64,000 bases of DNA from assembly GCA_963921795.1 (NCBI GenBank), contig OY997642.1, positions 45,564,385 through 45,628,384 of the forward strand, read 5' to 3'. The notes under the pieces are model-generated. The model was not told where the DNA came from. It saw nothing but the letters and a program-made list of their open reading frames with translations, and searched no databases. This stretch comes from Nannobrachium achirus. Taxonomy: Eukaryota > Chordata > Actinopteri > Myctophiformes > Myctophidae. Position numbers and translations under genes: made by a program. This document shows, piece by piece, positions 51,835 to 64,000 of this stretch (its first letter is position 1; each line of letters starts with the position of its first letter).

Positions 51835-52615
51835 TGCTCTTCCGAGCACAGGTCTCCACCAGGCCAGGCATCCTGGTGGTGCTATAATAGGCCAATGTAA
51901 AAAGTGTGGCATGTGTTCTTCACCAATCTTAGACCTTTCACCATGAGGCTGATTTGAACATTTTGTAGTGTAATTTCTTTCTTGGACTTTTGCGAATGTC
52001 CGTGCACAATTACAATCGCACGCTGTGTTCATGATTTGAGGCATTTTGTTCGAAGCGGATCAATCCTGCAAAGTTTGGAGGCCAATCTTAGCCAATCAGG
52101 ATGGAATATTTAATATGGGTCAAATCCGTCTTGATCATAAGACTGTAGAGATACTGTGTACTGATTTGTGTTAATTTTGGGTAAAATCTGAAGGAGTAAT
52201 ATCGAAAAATGTGTCTTACATAAGTCGGCCTCCTGGTGGCGCTATAAAAGGCTGATGTGAAAATGCAAGGAAAATGTTTTTCCTTGGCCTCTAGGGAGTG
52301 CGCTTACAAAGTTTGAAACTGATCGGTGGAGTTATAGGTAAAACCACGAATTGGCCTGTTATAGCGCCACCATGAGGCTGATTTAAAATATTTTAAGTGG
52401 CATTTCTTCCTCGGCCTAGTGGGAACGTGTGTGCGCGATTTCATGTTAATTGCACTCTGCGTTTGTGATTTGAGGCATTTTGTCCAAAACGGACCAATCT
52501 TACACACTTTGAAAGCCAATCTCAGCCAATCAGGATGGAATATGGACAATCAGACAGATCCATGTCGATCACATGACTGTAGAGATACTGTCTACCGATT
52601 TCAGCACTGCTGGAA
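51835..52615. repeat. Interspersed repeat with GGTGGCGCTATAA modules, second copy
   Basis: Related to 6905-8026. It shares CCTGGTGGTG..CTATAATAGGCCAATGT, CCTGGTGGCGCTATAAAAGG (52230) and the inverted GTTATAGCGCCACCATGAGG (52358), with several hundred bp nearly the same. It lacks the (ACGG)n tail and CTTCGGCTGG end of the first copy, so it is 3'-truncated at about 52600. It starts after CTAGAAGCAGTGCTCTTCCG. Confidence 0.8.
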
Positions 52616-53013
52616 GAATACTTCTGTGGATCCCTCTCATTATATTTTGCCAACAAAGCAAATTACCCAGAATATCAAACCCTTTTTTGGGTTGCTCAGG
52701 GCAAAGTGAGACACCACCCACCTCCGCACCATCCGTTGCTATCCTCCCACTCCTGATCAAATCAAGTTTATAGTTCTGCAACTTTACCTTTCTTGCTCCA
52801 TCTTCTGGTGTACTTTTTCCAATGCCAACTTCTTTTCAATCTCCACTTGTTTTGTTTTATCAAGCTTCAACAGTAACATAAGCTTCTTCTTTTTGTTGCT
52901 CAAATGTCAAATTAATGGATGCCAAAAACGGTAGAGAAGCCAAGAAGGCAAGACTTCTTGGGCCTTTAGTTTCCACAAAAAGTACATTTTATGTTAAAGG
53001 ATTAGATATTCTT

Positions 53014-53493
53014 TTAAAGCTATACTCTGGAAGTTGCTCAACTACTGGTCAGTAGCGGTATTGCAGGTATTTTACAAAAAACGTGGTCATGTCTGCTTTT
53101 TTCGGCCATAGAGTGGTCTCACGTCCCTCTGCGAGCAGGCATTCAGGAGTAACATGCTACGACACCTCACCAGTGTAAACACTGCTGTTGAGACAAGCTA
53201 CTTCCTGAGAAGACGGCAAGACGCGCTGTGATTGGCCGGTAGTTTATGATCCGCGCTGTGAATGGCCGGTAGTGTATGATCTGGGAGACACGTATACGGA
53301 TTGATGCAGATGACGTAATTTTGCCGGGAAATGCAGTCCCGGTCACGGCCACACGGCTCAGTAGAAAACATATAAAGAAAAGGCTTTTGGGGCTGAAATT
53401 AACGGAGTGGGTGTTATAAAACTTTAGCGATTTAATAGTTAGGACAATTTTAAGATTTGTTTTATTAATAAAGTTACATAGTATAGCTTTCAA
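53014..53493. mobile_element. MITE with TTAAAGCTATACT ends
   Basis: Left TTAAAGCTATACTCTGGAAG and, inverted, right TTGAAAGCTATACTATGTAA form the termini. A 30-bp direct repeat with CGCGCTGTGATTGGCCGGTA lies at 53222-53281. It is non-coding. The ends are shared with 57119-57342. Superfamily uncertain. Confidence 0.7.
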
Positions 53494-54107
53494 GTAATTA
53501 GTGTCAGATATTTCTTTAAAACAAAATGTACTGTTCTTTTTAACTACAATATATACGGTAGATTTGTCCTAATGATTTCATGCAGGTCCCTAATAAATGT
53601 CTAACTTCAGGTATTCCTCTGCAGATTCCCTTGACAATTACTATGCAAAATAAACGTGGTCCTTCCATAGCCGGAAGTTGTGAATTACCACACTAAATAC
53701 AAATTGAAAATGTGAATCTGCTTTTTCCCTAACCATATTAATATCTCTGTTGCACTCCCTTTCAATGCAATTACCTTGGCCCACACAAGATGGAAAGGAT
53801 TAAACATTCCCTGCGAGTTCTCTGACTAAGCCAAAATCACATGAGGTGGGTTAGCACAGAAGACTGCGCAGCAAAGCAAAGAAAGGGGGGGTTTAGGAAA
53901 ACAAGCTAATCAACATGCACAGACAGGAAGCTGTGCGAGTCCCGAGTCAAGCTGCCAAGCCGCTAGATAAAGATCTGTCTGACACGTAGCCTTTGAAATA
54001 ATCCACTTGTAAGTACACACCAGTTAAGAAACATTAACATCCAGCGAGGGAAAGGTGCATTTCTGACATGGGTGAGGACAGCGAGGGTGAGGAGATGGGG
54101 GGCAGTG
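53494..54107. other. Unique non-coding DNA
   Basis: Nothing organised was seen. Confidence 0.5.
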
Positions 54108-54249
54108 TGGACACCTAGGCCTGTCAGTTATTACATAATCGCGTGATCGCAATTATTTGAGAGCGTCGCAATTATTTTTGCATTATCACCATAAATGTTT
54201 CCATGTTGAACAATGTTCATATATTTTCAAACATTTTCAAAAATATTGG

Positions 54250-54284
54250 AAATAGCACATCTACAAGCTCACAACAGTTGCTTA
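54250..54284. repeat. Dispersed foldback motif, single arm
   Basis: GAAATAGCACATCTACAAGC plus TCACAACAGTTG is a left arm inside the hAT MITE. The palindromic element inserted directly after it. Confidence 0.7.
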
Positions 54285-54930
54285 TAGTAAGGGGAACATA
54301 AGAAAATCTGCGAAGTAAATCATTACCAAGAAATGTCTTCACCAATGTGTTTCTAAAGGTGTGTAATAATATGTACTAAAAGGTTGAAATTCAACTCCCA
54401 GGGGAAACCTCATAAAAAAAAATATTCGTGTTTGTGTCCCATTAACTTTACTATACAGGAAAAACTACACAAAATAAATCTGCTTTAAGTAACATGTGAG
54501 GGGTCAAACTAGGGGTTTTTCATTTACAAGCATTTGTTTTGCGCGAAAAACATTCCATGGGCAACAAATGGCCCCCACAAAACGGTGAAAAGTGATGATT
54601 CATCGTTTTGTTTTGTGGGTCCGATTTTAGCCCAAGGAATGTTTTTCGTGCAAAACAAATGATTGCAATGGATTCAGCATCATGAAAAACCCCTAGTTTG
54701 ACCCCTCACATGCCACTTAAAGCAGATTTATTTTTTGTATTTTTATCCTGTATAGTAAATTAATGGGACACAAACACAAATCAGTTTTTTTATGAGGTTT
54801 CCCCCGGGAGTTGAATTTCAACCTTTTAGTACATATTATTACAAACCTTTAGAAACACATTGGCGAAGAAATTTCTTGGTAACGATTTACTTCGCAGATT
54901 GGTCAAATTTCTTATAAAATCCCCTTACTA
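54285..54930. mobile_element. Foldback MITE, 646-bp near-perfect palindrome
   Basis: The left half (to about 54600) and right half are inverted copies at about 90 percent by eye. TAGTAAGGGG pairs with CCCCTTACTA at the tips, GTACTAAAAGGTTGAAATTC with its complement near 54815, and AACTAGGGGTTTTTCAT with ATGAAAAACCCCTAGTT. TTA flanks both tips (54282-54284 and 54931-54933), fitting a Harbinger-like TTA duplication; a TA duplication with GTAAGGGG tips is equally possible. It is non-coding. Confidence 0.93.
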
Positions 54931-55126
54931 TTATCAGTCGTTGTCAGTCATTTATTTGTATATTTACGTTACGTGTCTTGTGCAATTTTTCTTCACAAAG
55001 TCAAAAGGTCAAACAGAAATGTTATTTTTAAGCTCCAATGTTCAATGCCAAAACACAATTGCAATTGTTTGTATGACAATTGATCGTCAAGTAAAATGTC
55101 ATGATCGTGACAGCCCTATGGACACC

Positions 55127-57118
<1,992 letters not shown>

Positions 57119-57342
57119 TTAAAGCTGTAATATGTAACTTTTTTTAAATCTGTATGGTAGAGTATGTTGATACAATATTTGGTCTCCGTGCTCTTAAGAC
57201 ATTTAGATCGTGTCTGGTTTGACAAGTGGTACTGCTTGAAGGTCAGGCTCTATTCCCTCAGTGGTAAAGATTTCAGCACTTGTGCCGAAGACCCAAGTTC
57301 AAATCCCAGATAGAATATGAAAGTTACAGAGTGCAGTTTTAA
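57119..57342. mobile_element. MITE with TTAAAGCTGTAAT ends enclosing a tRNA-like segment
   Basis: Left TTAAAGCTGTAATATGTAAC and, inverted, right TTAAAACTGCACTCTGTAAC are diverged inverted ends of the 53014-53493 type. The segment 57257-57310 has A-box-like CTCAGTGGTAAAGATTTC and B-box-like AGTTCAAATCCC spaced as in a tRNA, so a SINE head or tRNA pseudogene may be captured inside. Confidence 0.55.
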
Positions 57343-59039
57343 GTCTAGTAAACTGATATACCCATAATATTTATGTTGTTCATATACAAGAGATAGTCTG
57401 GTTTGAGAAACCAGTGAATAGAAAACGTCACGCTGCTTTGTGAAGGCTGATGGAGTCCATGCCAAGAGACCGCACACTGCGCTATGGAAGAATTAAATGT
57501 AGACTAACAAGAACAGATTGATGTTTGTATGGCATGTTTTCTTACAGCTAGAGCTGTTATGATGACGACCAGGGTGCCACCGTTCTTTTTGTGCTTTACA
57601 GATTTGTTTGTGCTGCATTAGAGTTGATTAATGCCATGAATGGCTTCTTTTCTTTCCCCTTTCTTTCTTCTAATTAGAAATGTTTCAAATAGCGTGGGTG
57701 TGTGTTTCACTACTGTGTGTTCATCATGTTACTGTATCATGCAATGTCTAATGTAAGTCTGAGTACACAAAACCAGGTAAGGAAAGAAGCTGCGTCTATA
57801 TTAAATGCTAAAAAACAGCTCCATATTTAAATATATGTTATATTTATTACAACCGGCAGGCAAATGAATTCCCCCCCAATCTCACTGAAACCACAATATT
57901 ACCTCAAAATCGCAACATTACATTACTTTCTTTCTGCAGTTCGGAATATTCCATAATGTTATAGCTCTGCTTCACTGCTTAACCTTGAAAAGTACTTATT
58001 TTGTTTGGTAATGTTGTGCAACCAAGTCTTATAATTTATATTATCGTAGTCCATATATAGAGGCTAGAACAACTTTTCATTGAGGTCACTGTATTTCCAT
58101 TCCAGTGAAGCAAGGATCTGGGGCATGAATCCTATACAGTAGTTAAATACAGTGCGAGAATGGAGTAGTTAGTAGCAACAATATTAGAGCTTATTTCCAG
58201 TAGAACCTTTTTCCCCTTCAAATTGCAAAGTATTTAATTCAGACAAAGGGCTATTAGGACAATAGTGAGAATTGGCTGATGGGTAGTCAACCTAATGAGA
58301 GAGGAGGCATTATTACGCTATATTATAAGGCGAAATGGTAAACCAGTGCATGGTGAATATCACCCTGATACTGACCATGATACCGAACTGATGTTTCCAG
58401 CATTTTCATTATCGCGATAATATCGTAAATCACGATTTCTTTTGTCACAATAATCGTGATATGACATTTTCATATCGTCCCATCCCTAGTTTTCAGCCAA
58501 CATTGATGTGACCAGCTCTTTTTCTGTGTTATCTGTCTATCTGCAGTCACCTTGGCTCACTGGTCACAATAATCAGGCATGCAAACGTGTAGCTTTTCAG
58601 TGAAAATAGCTGGTGGGTCTGGCGAGATGTTGCAACTCACTCTCAAGCCGTGGAGATGACATGGGACAACACAACATCAGACCAAACGGCAACAGACATG
58701 GGATTCTACAAGTCATACATGCACAGTAGAATGTGGATGTACAAAAGTGACAACTCAAGCCTCAAGAGGCACCACCGAGCAAGCCGCAGGTGAGTTAGAG
58801 AGCTGAACGCTGCGAAGTCCACTTCAGCCGACTTAGCACTATTCAAATTGCATACCAATAGGATATTAGGGACAGAATGGTAAATCCTCATGTCCCCTCC
58901 CCAGTCAACATGCAATGTTGCGAACAGCCCATCCCGTCATATACTGCTGTATGGTGTAAATCCGTCTCCAACCATTATCTGTTTGACCGCACAGGTGTGA
59001 GCGTTGACAACTCAAGAGCAATTTCCATACATTATACAT
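57343..59039. other. Non-coding DNA with a small TIR-element end
   Basis: 58375-58488 (TTATCGCGATAATATCGTAA and ATATCGTCCCATCCCTA) matches the end of a common fish hAT-type MITE (TAGGGATGGGACGATAT inverted). The other end was not found. The rest is unique. Confidence 0.45.
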
Positions 59040-59700
59040 ACAGGGGTGCCGAATAAGTAAATTGCGATCAACCAGTCGATCACAAAGGCTACTCTGGTAG
59101 ATCATGTGCCATTCACAAAATCCCTCCTACCTATGGCATCTGCCAATTGAATAAAGGTGAGTAGATAGATTAACATGAAGAGCTGCCAGTCTGCTGCACT
59201 CGCGTCTTGAAACCCACACAATGCAACGTTTTGTTTTAAAAACTGGCAGTGCAGTGCACAAACCAACACCAGTAGGAAATTGTGAAGTTATATAAAGAAA
59301 AGACAAAATGTACCACATCCAAGCAGAATGGGAGGAAGACTTTCCTTTCCACCATGTCCCATTTTGAAATGTGTTTGCCTTATATGTAACCAAGAAAGAA
59401 AACATGGAGAGGAACAGCACAACTGTGCGTTTTCATCAGGAGGGTTTTCACAGATATGACAGCAAAAAAGGAACTATTAGAAATGTTAGCAATGAAAGAA
59501 CACACACAGGGAGGTGGTGAGGAGGACATTTCTCAGATATTCAAAAATGTTGTTGACTAAACCCAGCTCCTTATGTCACCACCGATGGTGTGCCTGTGAT
59601 GTGGGCTAGTGCATTTCCTGACTTTATTAACAAACTCTGCATAATACAAGGAAGGGACCCCTCCTAAAGCTATTGAAATGTATTACTCTGTGCAAATGTC
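59040..59700 (+). pseudogene. Decayed hAT transposase (GTF2IRD2/ZBED-like)
   Basis: From 59363 one frame reads FEMCLPYM, then after a stop FIRRVFTDMTAKKELLEMLA and MKEHTQGG..EEDISQIFKNVVD, then after a further stop and a frame change TTDGVPVMWAS. This order is that of the hAT-type transposase domain in GTF2IRD2- and ZBED5-like genes (from memory). At least two stops and one shift break it, and the rest of the transposase is absent. The upstream part (59040-59110), with GATCAACCAGTCGATCAC and GGTAGATCATG, resembles the non-coding flank of such elements. It is not functional. Confidence 0.65.
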
Positions 59701-59712
59701 TCTGTGGCTTGT

Positions 59713-59800
<88 letters not shown>

Positions 59801-59895
59801 CGCATGTGCGCGTGTGTATGTATGTGTGTGTGCATGCGCGTGCGTGCATGTGTGTGTGTGTGCGCGCACACACGTGTATCTGTGTGTGCGTATGT
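59713..59895. repeat. (GT)n microsatellite with complex tail
   Basis: About 40 uninterrupted GT units (59713-59793), then a degenerate tract of GCGCGCAC, TGTGTGTATG and GCATGCGCGT pieces. Confidence 0.95.
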
Positions 59896-62600
59896 GCACG
59901 CATATTTGGAACACTGGATGATGCCTGTTGTTTCAGAATCATTGACAGTGCTGTAGTGTTAGTCGTATGTAAGCCTTTGTAAGGGTGTTTTAGTTATGGG
60001 ACAGTGAGCTAACGTTGCTTGTGTAGGTGGTGAATCTTTCATTGCTTCTCTTGCTCATTTGCCCCACTATCTCCCTCTGGGGATGGGGGGGATGAGAGGG
60101 GTTTAACCATGATAGTTTCCAGCTTCCTTCTCGTGCACCCATGCAACACCACCTCCATGTTGGATACGATCGCAAACGTCAAACCAAACCAAAATCAAAT
60201 AACAAAGCTGCTGGATATTTTGCTAGCTTACAATCACTAACTGATAATTAGAGCCTAAGACTTGCTTCATAATTGCCCCCCACACACACATGTTTAGCTT
60301 GTTTTTCCCTCAATTCAGCGTTCTCACACAATTATCTCTAGCTTCGTCTTTTTTCTCTCTCTTCCACAAAGCTGCTGGCGACAAACAATTTACAGCGAGT
60401 ATTCTCACTAAATCTTCAAATCATCCATTTGTTAGACCAAACTGTGTGGGAACAGCAGCTTCTGCCAGCCTGTGCTCAGGACTTCTTTCATCCTGAATGC
60501 CTGCTTTACCTTTATCGGAGTCACCTGCCTTCAATTGGTGTCATGTGTCTGGCTTTTAATTTAATCACAACATTTGACAACATTCCAGACACCGACCCGC
60601 CAATGAATCCAGTTCCCAGCAAGGAATTCAAGTCATGTCAGGCAATGAGGAGAATTGGAGGGTAGCCTACATGGAGTTTTGTTCAAAATATAGCTGCTGC
60701 AACATACAAAACAAATCACTTTCCGAGATTAAAGGACCATACCAGTGGCCTGGCCTTGCAAATTTAGGCCATTGCCTCTCTGACTCAATCTACATTGCTG
60801 CCAAGTTCAACCATGTTCCATAGCATACCAGCAGGGGTTTGTTAATATTTGCGAGGAAGACCATTGAATTCCTGAAATTGCAGTCCAGTATATGTATACG
60901 TGAGTACTATTCTGGAACTTATGGAAACACAGTCTTTCTACAGAGGGTGACATCAAAATAGTAGACAGTATGTATAATTCTTTGAAGTGTTATAAAGTAT
61001 AGGAGGGTAGAATTTTATCCTCAGATTTGAACTATTTTGAAAGTCAATCCCATATGAAAGAGTAATAAATATCTGTGCCCAAAAAAAGTCATCATTCTTA
61101 GTTACAAATATTAGTCTCAGTAAGTTAGGGAACAGAATATTTGTATTTATTTATTTATTTATTTATTATTTTTATTTTCTGCCTTTATGCCAAAATAATT
61201 ACAACAGTATTACCATGTCTGAGTAGGCTAAAGCCGGTATACTAAATGAAACGATATTGCTCTAATATCACTGGCAAGCCATTCTACAATTAGCCTATTA
61301 ATTACGGAGACAAAAATCACAATACATGATTATTCATAATAAGCGGCGCAGCCATGCTGTTCTTTATTTCCTGTCTATTCATTCCTTGCTTGACCATAAC
61401 CCCTTTTGTCACACGCTGTCAACACTAATGGACTGTCATGGAACGGTGGCCCTGTCAGGGGGAAGACAGAGGGTGTTCTGGGAGCCTGAGCTGTAGTGGC
61501 CCCATGTGGAGGCGGAGCTGTCATCTGCGCCCGTCTCTGGCAACGAACCCCGCCACCCACTCCCTAAAAATCTCCTCCATCTGCCTCATCAGTGGGGCAG
61601 GGGCGAGTGCAAGCGATGCACTTTCCTGCCAGTCACTTCTTTTGCGCTTTCCTCGAGCGCACCTAACAGTCGCCATTCCGTAAATCGTGAAATTGAGTAA
61701 CGGGAATTCTGAGGCCAGAAACATGGGTAGAGCAGATGAAATGAACTGGGTTTGGTTGTATTAAAAATATTAAAGAAAATGTGTTTGCCTTTGCAGGGCA
61801 GAGCAGGTCAGTCAGTAACTGAACATATAATTTCTATAGGCTAAAAGCAAACGGTGCAGTGGCTCGACAAAGTAGTACAGGTAGCGTGAAGCCAACCTAA
61901 TGGTCAGCACCTGTTTTCGGCACCTGAAAGTGCACGAGTTTCCCGTGCTCTGACTGTCAATGGGCCTGTATAACAGTGATTTGTACCAGAGCCATGGTAA
62001 TGGCTTGGACAGAGACCCCCTTGAGGGGAGGAACTGAGAGAAAAAGACACAGGAAAGCTGTAGTGCTGTTATCTGTCAGACGAGAGGAGAACGTGTGAGC
62101 TAAAAACAACAACATCAAGCCACACAAGACCGTGTCTGACAACACACAACACAAAGACAACATATTCTTCTGCATATAGAATTGTAACGTTTGTTGTCAC
62201 ATTCAACCTTTGTTTGCACTTGCCAACATTGTCTTTGCAACCTGTGTACCGGTATGTTTAATTGTACTGTAAGTACAAACAGGATAAAAGACCAGAAAAA
62301 CAAGCAAACAAGGCTGATATTCTCCAAGGACAGATCCACTAGCGTCCCTCATGTGCCTGCATGCCCTACTGGCATTAAATAATTCTCTTGCAATGCAGCA
62401 ATCCTAGCTGTGCAGAAAGAGAGACTGTGTATTGTTCACCGCGCCCAATGTTTAATCTACATAACCGACATGAATTTGTCACAGTTTCTCCTCTTTGAAG
62501 CATGGTGGTGTATCGTGTGACATTTAAGTCCGCCCTGATAAGACTGTCTGCTGTTTGACCTTCACATGATCATCTGCATCAGTGTGGGCGCACAGCCTCT

Positions 62601-62601
<1 letters not shown>
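59896..62601. other. Unique non-coding DNA
   Basis: No supported gene. An (ATTT)n of about 26 bp lies at 61141-61166. A CpG-richer patch (61440-61680) has open frames of 64-81 codons without a domain. Confidence 0.5.

Positions 62602-62672
<71 letters not shown>
62602..62672. repeat. (TG)n microsatellite
   Basis: About 35 TG units, followed by two GCACGTGCAAGTGTGTG-type units (62672-62713). Confidence 0.95.
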
Positions 62673-62673
<1 letters not shown>

Positions 62674-64000
62674 ACGTGCAAGTGTGTGCAGTCTGTGCAC
62701 GTGCAAGTGTGTGTACACGTGCGTGCGACGTGTGTGCGCGCAACCATGTGCTCCTGTTGTGTGTGTTCTAATTAGAAGAGACCCCAGAATAGAATAGAGT
62801 TGACAATGACAAGCAAAACAAATGACACTGGCCAGTGAGCCGTTGCTCCATTTGTCCCCAACCGGTGCTGTCTGAAATGAAAGAGCACGTCATCCACTCA
62901 CTTCTGCTGACAGGGCAAGCACGCAGCCGGGGCAGTGAGCCCTGACACGCGTGTTGCACCTTCCTGTTGTTTCCTTGTACAACATCAGGGGGGTAACCTT
63001 ACCGTCCACTGAAATGGTAACAGGTTTCACCATGCGAGAACAAGTGTGGTTGTGGATGAAACCCACCCTGTGCATGCACTGTTCAGTGCAGGAGTGATTT
63101 TACACAATTCAACACGGTATAAAGACAAAATACAAAAAAACTCTTTGTTTTAAATGATAAAACAAGACTTGTGGATAGTGAAACAATGCACTTTTTGTGT
63201 GTTTGCCCATCGAAAGTTTTAATTAGATACCATGCGTGGTAAGAATGCAAAGCCATCTGGGACCCATCTGAGATGGTAAGAAGGCAGATGAATAGGGAGA
63301 GTTTCTACATCTGACTACAGGCTTTGCTTTGCATACTAATGACGAGCTAACTGATGTGTGTAGAATATCATAGTCAGGTTAGCCTACATTTCTCGCAGAG
63401 GTAAAGCTATTCTAAAAGAAGTCTAAACGTGATGCCATTTTTTAGACATCTGCAGGGACTGGATTTGGGCGTAGTGCCAGCTGGTGTAAAGTTGAGGTTA
63501 CATTGAGGGCGCTGTGCCTTCAAGAGAGAATTGTGAATTGGTGCTAGCTAAGCGTATTAAAAAAATAATGGTGGGTGGACATTTTTCAATGCCTTTCGTT
63601 TGTTTGTAATTTCAATGGTGCAAATTAATTTTTCATTTGTTGCACTCATGTGATTTGGATGTTTTTGTGTTATTGTCTCCCTCTTGAGTCCAAATACTCT
63701 CATTATTTGAATTAATCTACAACTTCTCATTCTCAAGGCATGCTATATTTTCTCCCTCCACGGTAAGGAACTGTGTATGTATGCAGCATTGTAAATCTAA
63801 CCCAGCTGTCTAATCACCTTATGCATGCCAGAAATGTAAATTGAGCAAACTGCATTATTGTCAAAATGTGCTAGAAGAAAGGTAATAAAGAATGACTGAA
63901 CTTCCAACTTGGTAGTAAAGCCAGAGAACAAAGCATGTTCAAACATTTCCCGCAAAATTGTTTAGATTTCATAATGCAGTTTGATAAACAAAGTAGGCCT
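62673..64000. other. Unique AT-rich non-coding DNA
   Basis: No gene, array or transposon end. The last 500 bp are dense in AATTA/TAATT and ATTTGAAT motifs, as in many conserved vertebrate enhancers, but this cannot be judged without alignment. Confidence 0.45.

Larger units (their letters stand above)
54116..55118. mobile_element. hAT-type MITE hosting a palindrome
   Basis: The ends are TAGGCCTGTCAGTTATTAC and, inverted, TAGGGCTGTCACGATCATGA. Both sides carry the perfect octamer TGGACACC (54108-54115 and 55119-55126). Without the inner palindrome about 354 bp remain. It is non-coding. Confidence 0.93.

Overview
The window reads as nuclear DNA of a ray-finned (teleost) fish. It is AT-leaning and CpG-poor. 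It is saturated with long (CA)n, (GT)n, (GCAC)n, (GA)n and (ATGT)n microsatellites, and packed with short cut-and-paste DNA transposons of the hAT, piggyBac and PIF/Harbinger kinds plus a tRNA-derived SINE. I found no host protein-coding gene that I can defend. Apart from the two transposon genes, open frames are short, and many run through microsatellites. The window is best read as intergenic or intronic sequence made almost wholly of mobile-element debris, with stretches of plain unique DNA between.

The only real genes belong to one apparently complete autonomous PIF/Harbinger transposon at about 27.8-32.9 kb. A two-exon gene on the + strand (28094-29700) encodes a Myb/SANT-like DNA-binding protein of 342 residues. 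A convergent intronless gene on the - strand (32546-31263) encodes a 427-residue DDE nuclease with all three catalytic residues. Each end carries two copies of an ACACGGA-type site in inverted orientation, and each gene has a poly(A) signal in the shared middle region. By family knowledge the Myb-like protein and the nuclease act together: the first binds the element ends and helps bring the nuclease to the nucleus, and the nuclease cuts.

Layout: 0-5 kb is unique DNA with one small TIR element. At 5-10 kb are a CpG-rich patch, a truncated hAT MITE, a GGTGGCGCTATAA-repeat block and a 1.75-kb Harbinger-like element. At 10-15 kb are microsatellites and unique DNA. At 15.2-16.9 kb are a hAT MITE with a piggyBac-type MITE nested in it, then a foldback element. 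At 17.4-26 kb is a dense mosaic of related interspersed repeats. At 27.8-32.9 kb is the Harbinger. At 33.2-36.4 kb are a hAT MITE, a 114-bp hairpin, an element with 66-bp perfect TIRs and 9-bp target duplications, and another hAT MITE. At 36.4-49 kb is mostly unique DNA with the largest microsatellite (about 355 bp). At 49.4-55.1 kb are two hAT elements (one holding a 646-bp near-perfect palindrome), a SINE, a second GGTGGCGCTATAA block and another MITE. From 55 kb to the end is mostly unique DNA with a decayed hAT transposase near 59.4 kb.

The most unusual signal is a small foldback motif. Its arms read roughly ATAGCTGATCTACAAGCTCA and its reverse complement. It recurs at least 16 times between 16 and 54 kb, as full hairpins or single arms, in several unrelated contexts. 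I do not recognise it as a named element.
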